A stretch of DNA of 36,434 nucleotides from Clostridia bacterium (GTDB lineage Bacteria; Bacillota; Clostridia; Christensenellales; Borkfalkiaceae): assembly GCA_017501885.1 (NCBI GenBank), contig JAFVWA010000090.1:1-36434 (forward strand), in the 5' to 3' direction. The position numbers and the translations under genes were made by a program. The notes under the pieces are model-generated. The model saw only the letters and a program-made list of their open reading frames with translations. It was not told the origin of the DNA and did not search any database. Numbering within the stretch: position 1 is the stretch's first letter; every line of letters begins with the position of its first letter. Shown one piece after another: positions 17,817 to 24,615 of the stretch.

Positions 17817-17850
17817 AAAAAACCGCAACGAAAGTTGCGGTTTTTTGTTT
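17817..17850. terminator. Bidirectional terminator, copy 1 of an exact 34-bp repeat
   Basis: AAAAAACCGCAAC, GAAA loop, GTTGCGGTTTTTT. It separates the convergent rhamnosidase and membrane protein genes. The 34 bases from 17817 to 17850 recur exactly at 18762-18795. Confidence 0.9.
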
Positions 17851-17859
17851 GATTAATGA

Positions 17860-18453
17860 TTAAGCCTTAAAAATCTTACTTTTAACAGAAGCAAATTCTT
17901 CTTCGTTTATAATTTGTTGATCAAACAACTTTTTCCATTTTTTAAGATCTTCAACTGAATACTTTTCACCATCTGTGCACTTTAAAGCCTTTGCTTTTAA
18001 GTTGTCAAATTCATCAGCTGTAATAACTTTTTCCTTTTCCATTTCTTTATACTTGTTTAGAACTGCTACGATGTTCCCGTCATTGTCTGCCGAACGGCCT
18101 TTCTTAACGAAGCCAAAGAAATCAAGGATTGTTGTAAATAAGTAGAATACTGCGGAAACCCCCATAACCATATAGCCTACGGAAGTAACCATGTTGAGTT
18201 CGCTTGAAGATAAAGTCATAAAGTTTGCTAAGCCACATGCTCCTAAAATACCAGCCATGCAGTAACCAACGTTAATCAAAACGTTGTTTTTTGCATTTAT
18301 AAAGCAAATGGCGAGAATTGCAGCTACTACTGAGAGTTCAAGCGCGCTGAATGCTATTGCTGGTAATTCTGTAATCATAGAATCAACGATGATTCCAATA
18401 ACCACAATGATAAAACCGGCAAACATTACGAGTTTTGTGAGTGATTTTTTCAT
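17860..18453 (-). CDS. Four-helix membrane protein with two C-terminal SHOCT-like motifs
   Basis: A 197-residue protein. Four hydrophobic segments fill residues about 5-110 (for example LVMFAGFIIVVIGIIVDSMI, ILAICFI, VGYCMAGILGACGLANFM and MVMGVSAVFYLFTTILDFFG). The cytoplasmic tail holds two similar short helical units, LNKYKEMEKEKVITADEFDNLKAKAL and LKKWKKLFDQQIINEEEFASVKSKIF in outline, each resembling the SHOCT motif (leucine-rich helix, polar turn ending in I-T/N-x-E-E-F, second helix). It is divergent from an Xre repressor gene; three palindromic operators lie between them and one sits inside this gene's promoter. AAAAGGAGAAAAG provides a strong ribosome binding site. The function is unknown; control by the neighbouring Xre is a good inference. 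Confidence 0.75.
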   Translation of the reverse strand: MKKSLTKLVMFAGFIIVVIGIIVDSMITELPAIAFSALELSVVAAILAICFINAKNNVLINVGYCMAGILGACGLANFMTLSSSELNMVTSVGYMVMGVSAVFYLFTTILDFFGFVKKGRSADNDGNIVAVLNKYKEMEKEKVITADEFDNLKAKALKCTDGEKYSVEDLKKWKKLFDQQIINEEEFASVKSKIFKA

Positions 18454-18472
18454 TTGTCTTTTCTCCTTTTCA

Positions 18473-18548
18473 GAACAAATTGTTCTTATTTGACATAATT
18501 ATACAGAACATTATGTTCCCTGTCAAGTAATTTGGAACAAAATGTTCC
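18473..18548. promoter_or_regulatory. Three palindromic operators between the membrane protein and xre genes
   Basis: Three 13-bp palindromes share GAACA-N3-TGTTC: GAACAAATTGTTC (18473-18485; outer GAACAA/TTGTTC), GAACATTATGTTC (18506-18518) and GAACAAAATGTTC (18535-18547). Centres are 33 and 29 bp apart, about three helical turns, so bound dimers would face the same side. Site 2 lies inside the spacer of the leftward promoter and site 3 next to the CATAAT box of xre. The likely ligand is the adjacent Xre protein. The spacing differs by one base from the Gram-positive LexA box. Confidence 0.8.
18498..18526 (-). promoter_or_regulatory. Consensus promoter of the SHOCT-like membrane protein
   Basis: Leftward TTGACA (18526-18521), exactly 17 bases, TATAAT (18503-18498). 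The spacer contains the palindrome GAACATTATGTTC, so a bound repressor would block RNA polymerase. Confidence 0.88.
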
Positions 18549-18559
18549 ATAATAGACAC

Positions 18560-18757
18560 ATGAGTAAGTTTAAAGATAATTTGAGAGAATTGAGATTGTC
18601 GGCTCATTTAAGCCAAAATCAACTTGCCAAACAGTTGGGGGTTTTAGAAAGGACTGTATCCTATTGGGAAAACGGCAAAAGAGAATGTGATTTTGATACG
18701 CTTATTTTAATCGCCAGGTTTTTTGGGGTTAGAGTGGACGATTTACTGTGTGAATAA
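18560..18757 (+). CDS. Xre/Cro-type repressor, probably leaderless
   Basis: A 65-residue protein that is essentially one HTH_3 domain: LSQNQLAKQLGVLERTVSYWE at about 18-38 is a standard Cro/CI helix-turn-helix, and DTLILIARFFGVRVDDLL completes the five-helix fold. I start at ATG 18560 (MSKFKDNLRELR) because the upstream in-frame ATG at 18542 falls inside an operator and adds non-family residues. No ribosome binding site precedes it; instead CATAAT (18548-18553) lies exactly 6 bases before ATG, as in the second xre gene here, suggesting transcription starts at the start codon. It probably represses itself and the divergent membrane protein gene. Confidence 0.85.
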   Translation: MSKFKDNLRELRLSAHLSQNQLAKQLGVLERTVSYWENGKRECDFDTLILIARFFGVRVDDLLCE

Positions 18758-18761
18758 AATA

Positions 18762-18795
18762 AAAAAACCGCAACGAAAGTTGCGGTTTTTTGTTT
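18762..18795. terminator. Bidirectional terminator, copy 2 of an exact 34-bp repeat
   Basis: Same sequence as 17817-17850, 945 bp away and in the same orientation. It separates the convergent xre and MATE genes. The two copies exactly bracket the membrane protein/xre module. Confidence 0.9.
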
Positions 18796-18804
18796 TTAAG
18801 TTTC

Positions 18805-20079
18805 TTATGCTCTTTTTTGTTTATTGGTAAAGTATAATAGCGTCAACGCTACGATAGATACAACTATTTGAGAAATGGTTAAAGACCACCAAATTCCGTT
18901 TATTCCTAACCCTATTTTTGGAAGCAAGAACAAAGTTAAGGGGGCGAGAACAACGGCATCTAAGCAGATGAGCAAGTTTGAAATTGCCGTTTTACTTACT
19001 GCGTAGTAGTAAGAGCATACGTATTTAACTAAACCCTTAAAAAGATATGAAAAGGCGTATATAACGAAGCCCGTTTTCATAAGGTTTGCGCCCGCTTGGG
19101 ATATTGAAAATAGTTTTGGCATTCCGTAAATAAGCAAGGGCGTAAGCGCCATAAAGGCAACTGCAAAAGCCACCGTTAAAAGCAAGGAAACTTTCATTGC
19201 CCTGCGCTCGTTTTTCAAATCGTTTGCACCGTGGCAGTAACTTACGACAGGTTGAACGCCGTCGCAAACGCCTTGGAAAATATAATCTAAGGTATAAACG
19301 GCGTAACTCATAACGCCATACGCGCCGACTGCAACCGTTCCGCCGTAAAGACCTGCAAAGTAGTTGGTAAATAGTAGAACGAGTGACGGAACGAAGTTTA
19401 TGCCAATAGGCGAGGTAGACGCTTTTAATATGCTTGGCATATCTTTCCAAATCTTTTTGATGTTGCCCTTAAATTTAAGAGCGAAAAAGCACATCACCAT
19501 TATTACTGCTTGAGACACGACTGTGGAAACGGCAACGCCAGCGAGCGTGTATTTTTTTACTAAAAGTATATCTAAGACAACGTGAACGATAAGTCCCGTT
19601 ACACAACAAATCATTGAAAAGTAAGTTTTTTGTTCGTTGCGAAGAAGTGCCACAAGCCCAGAGCCAACTATTTGGAAAATAGCGCCTATACTTACTATTT
19701 TAGAATACTCTAAGGCGTAAGGCAACGCGTCGCTCGTCGTTCCCATAAACACAAGCAAGGGTTTGCTTAAAAAGTAAAAGGCTACGCTTGTAACAACGCC
19801 AACAAGCATTAGCAAGAAGATAAGCGAAAACTTAACTCGTTCTCCGCCGTCTAAATCGTTCTTGCCACGTAGCGAGTTTATTATTACCGAGCCACCAACA
19901 CCTATACCCGTGCCAAGCGAAGTAATAAGCGCCACTATTGGCCAAGCAAAGTTTATGGCAGCAATACCTACGTCACCTAAAACTCCGCCTATAAACAAAC
20001 CGTCAATGTTGGTATAAGTCCCAACAAGCACCATTGATATGACTGACGGTATTATAAATTTTGAAAGTTTGAAATTCAT
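18805..20079 (-). CDS. MATE family efflux transporter
   Basis: A 424-residue, strongly hydrophobic protein with about twelve membrane segments in two similar halves. The opening (FIIPSVISMVLVGTYTNIDGLFIG) and the segments ending GIGVGGSVIINSLRGK and GLVALLRNEQKTYF are typical of the MatE family, especially the group often seen in Clostridia. Such proteins export cationic drugs or metabolites using Na+ or H+ gradients; the substrate here is unknown. It starts 7 bases after the HAD phosphatase stop codon, so both are in one operon, and shares the 18762-18795 terminator with the convergent xre gene. Confidence 0.88.
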   Translation of the reverse strand: MNFKLSKFIIPSVISMVLVGTYTNIDGLFIGGVLGDVGIAAINFAWPIVALITSLGTGIGVGGSVIINSLRGKNDLDGGERVKFSLIFLLMLVGVVTSVAFYFLSKPLLVFMGTTSDALPYALEYSKIVSIGAIFQIVGSGLVALLRNEQKTYFSMICCVTGLIVHVVLDILLVKKYTLAGVAVSTVVSQAVIMVMCFFALKFKGNIKKIWKDMPSILKASTSPIGINFVPSLVLLFTNYFAGLYGGTVAVGAYGVMSYAVYTLDYIFQGVCDGVQPVVSYCHGANDLKNERRAMKVSLLLTVAFAVAFMALTPLLIYGMPKLFSISQAGANLMKTGFVIYAFSYLFKGLVKYVCSYYYAVSKTAISNLLICLDAVVLAPLTLFLLPKIGLGINGIWWSLTISQIVVSIVALTLLYFTNKQKRA

Positions 20080-20086
20080 TTTTTAC

Positions 20087-20812
20087 CTATTCTATAATAT
20101 CAGCAAGTTTTGCAATATCGTCTATAACGGCAGTAACGTTACCGCTAAGTAAACTTCTGCCTTGCTCTGTTTTAGCAATTCCTACACAGTTGATTTTTGC
20201 ATTCTTTGCAAAGTCAGCGTCCGTTAAAGTATCGCCAACCATTACCAAGTCTTGTGGCAAAAAGCCGTTTTCTTGCATAACTACGTTTGCATAATAAGGG
20301 TTTGGCTTGTGTGGGTGAACACCGTCATCAACATACACCTTGTCGAAAAGAGAGTCTATTTGCAAACCTTTTAAGCAAATGCCTGTGGTATGTTGATCGT
20401 CAGAAGTAACAACAAAAAGTTTTTTACCCCTTTGCTTTAATGTTTCCAAAGCGCTTTTTAGACTATTCGAAGTGGGCAAAACTTCGCCCTTTTGCAAATT
20501 ATCGTGAAAAGTTTTTAAGCAAACGTCTTCCCACTCTTGGTCGTTTAGGTTGACGCCCTCTTTATTAAAAATGGGTTGCATAACTTTTGCGATTTGACCG
20601 TAAGTTCCCTTGCAAAGTATTCCGTCTACGTCAAAATAGTCTTCGCCAACACCGATTGCCTTTAATGCAGACAAAGCAACGGTATCGCTAAGATTAAATT
20701 TATTAGCAAGTTCTTTAACTGCGTGAACGCTTACCGTCTGCCAAAAAGGAGCAAACTCCAAAAGCGTGCCGTCTTTATCGAATAAAATTGCCTTTGCTTT
20801 AATTTTTTGCAT
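20087..20812 (-). CDS. HAD-superfamily hydrolase (phosphoglycolate phosphatase-like)
   Basis: A 241-residue HAD enzyme. Motif I is DKDGT at residues 12-16, motif II lies in VVTSDD, and motif IV is GDTLTDADFA near 199-208. A helical cap is inserted after motif I, as in subfamily I enzymes such as phosphoglycolate phosphatase or pyrophosphatase PpaX. I use ATG 20812 (MQKIKAKAILFDKDG) rather than the longer frame from 20869, because GGTGAG lies just before it and HAD enzymes normally begin close to motif I. The substrate is not predictable. It leads the operon with the MATE transporter. Confidence 0.85.
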   Translation of the reverse strand: MQKIKAKAILFDKDGTLLEFAPFWQTVSVHAVKELANKFNLSDTVALSALKAIGVGEDYFDVDGILCKGTYGQIAKVMQPIFNKEGVNLNDQEWEDVCLKTFHDNLQKGEVLPTSNSLKSALETLKQRGKKLFVVTSDDQHTTGICLKGLQIDSLFDKVYVDDGVHPHKPNPYYANVVMQENGFLPQDLVMVGDTLTDADFAKNAKINCVGIAKTEQGRSLLSGNVTAVIDDIAKLADIIE

Positions 20813-20840
20813 AATCTCACCGCGAATTTTTTCTTTTTCT

Positions 20841-20869
20841 ATTATGCAACACAAAAAAGAAAAAGTCAA
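20841..20869 (-). promoter_or_regulatory. Promoter of the HAD-MATE operon
   Basis: Leftward TTGACT (20869-20864), 17-base spacer, CATAAT (20846-20841), about 30 bases upstream of the chosen HAD start codon, which also supports that start. Confidence 0.75.
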
Positions 20870-20904
20870 TTATTTACAATAATTAAAGGTTAGTTTTATA
20901 AACT

Positions 20905-20941
20905 AAAAAGAGAGTAACTCTATCTAATACTCTCTTTTTTT
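20905..20941 (-). terminator. Terminator of the SLOG protein gene
   Basis: A stem of AAAAAGAGAGTA and TACTCTCTTTTTT just after the leftward SLOG gene. A-run and T-run flank it, so it could also work in the other direction. Confidence 0.75.
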
Positions 20942-20949
20942 CGTTGGCT

Positions 20950-21393
20950 TTAATCAGCCAAGTTTATAATTTTCTTTTGTAATCTTTTTGCAAACTCGAA
21001 TGTTCTTCTCGCCCCACCCCACGAATGCCTAACGTAGGCAATAACTAAATCGGCTTGTTTCACCATCCATTCATTTCTTTTTATAATAGCAAACTTTTTG
21101 GGAACGTTTTCTAGTTCGGGGAAAATTATGCCGTCAGTAACATTCTTGTAATACTCAAGTTTAGAATATCTCTTATCTAAATAAGGGGTAACAAAATATA
21201 TCTTAGTGTCGTTGTGCTTTTCTTTATACTCTAGCGCCGAGCACAAAGCATAATGGTCAAAAGAGCCATATCCCCCTACATAAAAATCAACAGGATTATC
21301 CTTTATGTTTTCGCATAAAATATCATACAGCTTATATTGGTTTTCGTTATTATCAAACGAAGAATGCCCACAAAAAGTTATTATCATACCCAT
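20950..21393 (-). CDS. SLOG-fold (DUF1273/YspA-like) protein, copy 1
   Basis: A 147-residue Rossmann-like protein. It has MIITFCGHSSF at the start, the nucleotide-binding-like loop GGYGSFD (about 40-46), VTPYL (about 68-72), the motif PELENVPKKFAIIKRNEWM and a C-terminal GGARRTFEFAKRLQKKI. These features resemble DUF1273/YspA members of the SLOG superfamily, thought to bind nucleotide-derived ligands. It is clearly paralogous to the protein at 30639-31091. It is divergent from an xre gene, with operators inside its promoter, so expression is probably repressed until a signal arises. Some SLOG proteins act as sensors in conflict systems; that role here is inference. Confidence 0.75.
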   Translation of the reverse strand: MGMIITFCGHSSFDNNENQYKLYDILCENIKDNPVDFYVGGYGSFDHYALCSALEYKEKHNDTKIYFVTPYLDKRYSKLEYYKNVTDGIIFPELENVPKKFAIIKRNEWMVKQADLVIAYVRHSWGGARRTFEFAKRLQKKIINLAD

Positions 21394-21405
21394 ATCTTTT
21401 ATTAT

Positions 21406-21434
21406 AATATACTAGATGTTTTGTCTAGTGTCAA
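21406..21434 (-). promoter_or_regulatory. Promoter of SLOG copy 1
   Basis: Leftward TTGACA (21434-21429), 17-base spacer, TATATT (21411-21406). The spacer is filled by the operator palindrome at 21411-21429. Confidence 0.8.
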
Positions 21435-21449
21435 GATATTTTGTCTAGT
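21411..21449. promoter_or_regulatory. Operator pair between SLOG copy 1 and xre
   Basis: Site 1 (21411-21429) is the palindrome ACTAGA-N7-TCTAGT. Site 2 (21432-21449) repeats its right part (AGATATTTTGTCTAGT) 20 bp downstream with a weaker left arm (CAAGA). Both lie between the divergent promoters, so the adjacent Xre protein is the likely ligand. Confidence 0.75.
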
Positions 21450-21467
21450 TTTTGACATAATAAAAAT

Positions 21468-21665
21468 ATGGATAAGATTTTTTGTGAAAACTTTAAAATT
21501 GCTAGAAAGTCTAGCGGACTAACACAAAAGCAAGTAGCCCAAAAACTTGCCGTTGTGGAGAGTTGCTATGCTAATTGGGAGCAAGGCAGAACCGAGCCGA
21601 ATATAGAGAACTTAAGAAAGCTATCTAAACTTTTTGATGTAAGTTTAGACGAACTATTAAATTAA
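21468..21665 (+). CDS. Xre/Cro-type repressor, probably leaderless
   Basis: A 65-residue single HTH_3 domain: LTQKQVAQKLAVVESCYANWEQG at 18-40 is the helix-turn-helix and IENLRKLSKLFDVSLDELL the closing helices. No ribosome binding site precedes ATG 21468. An extended -10 box (TGACATAAT, 21453-21461) ends 6 bases before the start codon, the same geometry as the xre gene at 18560, so the message may be leaderless. The stop codon overlaps the start of the terminator. It is divergent from the SLOG gene with an operator pair between them, so it most likely represses both itself and the SLOG gene. Confidence 0.87.
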   Translation: MDKIFCENFKIARKSSGLTQKQVAQKLAVVESCYANWEQGRTEPNIENLRKLSKLFDVSLDELLN

Positions 21666-21699
21666 AGAGCACTGTGATTGCAGTGCTCTTTGTTTTTTT
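21664..21699 (+). terminator. Terminator of xre
   Basis: AAAGAGCACTG, loop TGATTG, CAGTGCTCTTT, then a T-run to 21699. The stem starts inside the xre stop codon. Confidence 0.9.
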
Positions 21700-21723
21700 A
21701 AGGATAAAAACATGCAAGTGAAT

Positions 21724-21880
21724 AGGATAAACCTTGTTAATTATTTTCGAGACACAAGTTTTCAAGGGTTAGAAACGAGTTAGCCAAGGCTCGCGAAGTG
21801 TTTTGGGTGAGATTAACCTTGTTGGTTATCGAAGTCAAAACACGAAGCAGTAACACAGGATAACGAAGTTTATAACCCTA
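21724..21880. repeat. Non-coding stretch with a degenerate direct repeat
   Basis: AACCTTGTTAATTATTTTCGA at 21730 recurs in degenerate form as AACCTTGTTGGTTATCGA at 21815, 85 bp apart, and further fragments (AGGATAA, GTTAGAAACGAG, CACGAAG) echo through the stretch. No convincing ORF, tRNA or known RNA was recognised. It lies between two terminators and may be decayed mobile or integration-site sequence. Confidence 0.3.
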
Positions 21881-21889
21881 GAAAAAGAA

Positions 21890-21917
21890 AAAGCATTGGA
21901 AAAAATTCCAATGCTTT
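21890..21917 (-). terminator. Terminator of the rplM-rpsI operon
   Basis: Perfect 12-bp stem AAAGCATTGGAA/TTCCAATGCTTT with an AAAA (plus-strand) loop; read leftward it is followed by CTTTTTCTTTTTC. It lies 23 bases after the expected full-length rpsI stop codon (21940-21942), not after the internal one. Confidence 0.88.
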
Positions 21918-21939
21918 GTATCTTTTTCGTTGAAAACAA

Positions 21940-22356
21940 TTATCTCTTTGAGAATTGTGGAGCACGACGTGCTTTCTTTAAGCCGTATTTCTTTCTTTCC
22001 TTCATTCTGGAATCTCTCGTTAAGAAACCTGCTTTCTTTAATGCTGCTCTCGTTTCTGGTTATGCTAAGAGAAGCGCTCTTGCAATACCGTGACGAATTG
22101 CACCTGCTTGACCGGTAAATCCACCGCCTACAACGTTTACTACAACGTCGTATTTAGCAAGGTTTTCAGTTAAAACTAATGGTTGACGAACGATAACCTT
22201 TAAGGTATCTAAGCAAAGATATTCGTCAATAGACTTCTTGTTGATGGTAATAGTGCCGTCGCCAGCAGGAATTAAACGAACGCGTGCGATAGCCTTCTTT
22301 CTTCTACCAGTTCCCCAATATTGAACTTTCTTTTTGTTTGATTTAGTAGCTGCCAT
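21940..22356 (-). pseudogene. rpsI: Ribosomal protein S9 gene with an in-frame TAA
   Basis: The frame starts at ATG 22356 and is a normal S9 through [22 protein letters not shown], then meets TAA at 22060-22062 (98 residues). The same frame continues without shift as [20 protein letters not shown] and ends with the conserved RRAPQFSKR tail and a natural stop at 21940-21942. Full length would be 138 residues, close to the usual 130. The missing part contains the C-terminal tail that reaches the P-site tRNA, so a true truncation should be severely harmful. The codon is one base from GAA, CAA or AAA. Possible explanations are an assembly error, a strain variant, readthrough, or a second intact copy elsewhere. 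Second gene of the rplM-rpsI operon, 11 bases after rplM. Confidence 0.9.
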
Positions 22357-22367
22357 ATTTCACCTCA

Positions 22368-22799
22368 TTAAAACAACTTAAGTTCTTCGGGCTTTTGAGC
22401 CTGATGATTGTGTTCTGCGCCACGATAAACTTTAAGTTTGGTGAGCATAGAACGGCCTAAACTGTTTTTAGGAAGCATGCCTTTAACTGCTTCGTAAACA
22501 GCAACGTCTGCTTTGTTAGCCATAAGGGTTTTGTATTGAATTTCTTTCAAACCACCGATATGACCTGTGTGATATCTGTAATATTTCTTTTCGAGTTTTT
22601 TACCTGTTAATGCAACCTTGTCGCAGTTAACGATTATAACGAAATCGCCCGTATCAACGTTAGGGGTGAAAGTGGGCTTATTCTTACCGCGAAGAATAGC
22701 TGCAACCTTGCTTGCGAGACGACCGAGAGCAATGCCTTCAGCATCTACAACATACCACTTTCTGACTACGTCGTTTGCGTGAGCCATGTAAGTTTTCAT
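22368..22799 (-). CDS. rplM: 50S ribosomal protein L13
   Basis: A 143-residue protein of standard length. Family features seen: [25 protein letters not shown] near the start, the [18 protein letters not shown] strand, [13 protein letters not shown] and the C-terminal [28 protein letters not shown]. It assembles early into the large subunit by binding 23S rRNA. The ATG follows AAGGAGAAAAG. It is first in the operon with rpsI, behind a promoter and a structured leader that may serve L13 autoregulation. Confidence 0.97.
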   Translation of the reverse strand: MKTYMAHANDVVRKWYVVDAEGIALGRLASKVAAILRGKNKPTFTPNVDTGDFVIIVNCDKVALTGKKLEKKYYRYHTGHIGGLKEIQYKTLMANKADVAVYEAVKGMLPKNSLGRSMLTKLKVYRGAEHNHQAQKPEELKLF

Positions 22800-22925
22800 T
22801 GTCTTTTCTCCTTAAATTAAAGTGTGGATATAATGGGGAAGTTTCGCTTTGTGTCGGACACGACCCCGACATTGCCGAAGGGCTAATTCGGCGAAAATAA
22901 ACGAACTTTTCCTTATAAACGCTTA
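22800..22925 (-). promoter_or_regulatory. Structured leader of rplM (L13-leader-like)
   Basis: The predicted leader holds two hairpins: GCCGAA/TTCGGC (plus coordinates 22874-22892) and TGTCGG/CCGACA (22852-22871), followed by a linker and the ribosome binding site. L13 operons of Firmicutes commonly carry a cis-regulatory leader (Rfam L13_leader). Placement and structure fit, but I could not run a covariance model. Confidence 0.5.
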
Positions 22926-22928
22926 ATT

Positions 22929-22957
22929 ATATTAAAACAAACGGCGAATAAAGTCAA
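22929..22957 (-). promoter_or_regulatory. Promoter of rplM-rpsI
   Basis: Leftward TTGACT (22957-22952), 17-base spacer, TAATAT (22934-22929), with an overlapping TATAAT three bases further on. It separates rplM-rpsI expression from truA upstream. Confidence 0.7.
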
Positions 22958-23054
22958 GCATTTTTCACCGTTTTTGCGTATTTTTTAACTATTTTTAACT
23001 ACATTTTACCGCGAATACTATATATTGTGTAATCTTTGTTTATCTCGCACAATT

Positions 23055-23792
23055 TCAGTCGTATTCGACGCTTTCTAAGCACAGTCCTTTTGCGGGAAGA
23101 GTTCTTCCGCACAGCGTTCTGTCGCCATTAATAAGCATATTTTCTATATCTTGCAAACTTTTTTCGCCTTGTGATAGAGCAAGTAAAGTTCCGCAAAGCG
23201 TTCTAACCATATTATATAAAAAGCCGTTGCCCGTAACTTTTACTCTTAACTCTTTTCCGTCTTTTTCAATATCGATTGAATAGATTGTTCTAACGGTAGT
23301 TTTTGCACCGCTTCCACTCGCGTTAAAGCAAGCAAAATCGTGCTCGCCAACAAAAAGCTCTGCGCCCTTTTTCATAAGGTCTAAATCGACGTCTCCGTGA
23401 ACGGTTGTCGAATATCTTTGTTTAAGCGGATTTTCTATTTCCGAAAGGTATAAATTGTAGCAATAAGTTTTTCTTTTAGCGCTCGTGCAAGCGTTGAAAC
23501 TTTGGTCTACTTGCTCGCCCGAAAAAACCCTTATGTCACTTGGCAAATGCGCGTTTAACGCTTTGGCAAATTTTTCTGGTGGAATAGAAGTTTTTTCCAC
23601 CGAAAAATGCGCCACTTGTCCACTTGCATGCACGCCTGCATCCGTTCTACCACTTCCCGTAACGCGAACGCTTTCGCCCGTTACCATAAACACGGCTTTT
23701 TCGAGTAGTTCTTGAACGGTTACCCCGTTAGGTTGCACTTGCCAACCGCAATAATCGGTGCCGTCGTATCCCAAAGTAATTTTTATCTTCAT
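23055..23792 (-). CDS. truA: tRNA pseudouridine(38-40) synthase TruA
   Basis: A 245-residue protein, full length for the family. It opens with ITLGYDGTDYCGWQVQPNG and has the catalytic motif GSGRTDAGVHASGQVAHF (catalytic aspartate about D52), followed by NGFLYNMVRTLCGTLL near the C-terminal third, all diagnostic for TruA. It isomerises uridines 38-40 in tRNA anticodon arms. It starts one base after ecfT ends, in the conserved ecfA1-ecfA2-ecfT-truA order, and is followed by rplM-rpsI after a promoter-containing gap of 255 bases. Confidence 0.97.
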   Translation of the reverse strand: MKIKITLGYDGTDYCGWQVQPNGVTVQELLEKAVFMVTGESVRVTGSGRTDAGVHASGQVAHFSVEKTSIPPEKFAKALNAHLPSDIRVFSGEQVDQSFNACTSAKRKTYCYNLYLSEIENPLKQRYSTTVHGDVDLDLMKKGAELFVGEHDFACFNASGSGAKTTVRTIYSIDIEKDGKELRVKVTGNGFLYNMVRTLCGTLLALSQGEKSLQDIENMLINGDRTLCGRTLPAKGLCLESVEYD

Positions 23793-23793
23793 A

Positions 23794-24615
23794 CTACGCC
23801 ACCAAATATGGATATAAATAGAAGCCGTTTAAGTAAACGACGCCAACTATTAAACCTGCAAAGAACAACAAGCCGAACAAATCGCCTAAGCCAAAGGTTG
23901 TTTTCTTATACTTAGTTCTCACCTTGCTTCCTGCGTAGCATCTTGCGTCCATAGCGTCGGCAAGTTCGTCTGCACGGCGGAAAGAACTTATGAGTAAGGG
24001 AATAAGCACGGGAATAAGCGCTTTTGCCCTTTTGAAAATATTTCCACTTTCAAAGTTTGCGCCCCTTGCCTTTTGCGCTTTTATGATTCTATCCGTTTCT
24101 TCCAAAAGCGTGGGGATAAAACGGAGAGCAATGCTCATAATGAGAGCAAATTCGTGAACGGGGAACTTTATATATTTTAAGGGATAAAGCAAAAATTCAA
24201 TGCCGTCTGCAAGTTCGACGGGAGAAGTCGTTAAGGTGAGCAAAGACGCGCCCAAGACGATTAACACTATTCGCATAGTGATAAAGCCTGCCGTCAAAAG
24301 TCCTTCGTCGGTGATAAAACCACCTTCCCAAAGCGGTGTGCCTTGTTTGTTGAAAAACACTTGCAAAACAGCCGAGAACACCACTAAAAAGATTACCCCT
24401 TTTATGCTCTTTAACATTCTTCCAAAAGGCACTCTTGCAATAACAGTTGCTATTACGATAGCAAAAAGGCAAGCGAGCAGTCCTAAGAAGTGGTAGTAAT
24501 CAACCATAAACACGGCTACGATATACGCGATAACGAGCAAGATTTTTACCGAAGCATTCATCTTGTGAACGGGGGAATTTGTGGGGTAATACTGCCCGAA
24601 AGTCATCTCTTTCAT
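23794..24615 (-). CDS. ecfT: Energy-coupling factor transporter transmembrane protein EcfT
   Basis: A 273-residue membrane protein with about five to six hydrophobic segments. The cytoplasmic motif region contains KAQKARGANF (Ala-Arg-Gly) and DAMDARCYAG, the two short coupling motifs that contact the ATPases in ECF transporters. It joins the EcfA1/EcfA2 ATPases to exchangeable vitamin- or metal-binding S-components. No S-component gene lies in the window, as expected for a shared group II module. Its start overlaps the ecfA2 stop by 4 bases. Confidence 0.95.
   Translation of the reverse strand: MKEMTFGQYYPTNSPVHKMNASVKILLVIAYIVAVFMVDYYHFLGLLACLFAIVIATVIARVPFGRMLKSIKGVIFLVVFSAVLQVFFNKQGTPLWEGGFITDEGLLTAGFITMRIVLIVLGASLLTLTTSPVELADGIEFLLYPLKYIKFPVHEFALIMSIALRFIPTLLEETDRIIKAQKARGANFESGNIFKRAKALIPVLIPLLISSFRRADELADAMDARCYAGSKVRTKYKKTTFGLGDLFGLLFFAGLIVGVVYLNGFYLYPYLVA

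Noticed and set aside
18473-18548. LexA (SOS) boxes
   Set aside because: The GAAC/GTTC half-sites are separated by five bases, whereas the Gram-positive LexA box has four, and the sites flank a dedicated xre gene.
18560-18757. Toxin-antitoxin pair of xre and the membrane protein
   Set aside because: The genes are divergent rather than in one operon and the membrane protein matches no toxin family I know, so repressor control is all that can be said.
22060-22062. Alternative genetic code reading TAA as an amino acid
   Set aside because: TAA ends most other genes in the window, including nifJ, rsmG-linked and ABC genes, at expected family lengths.
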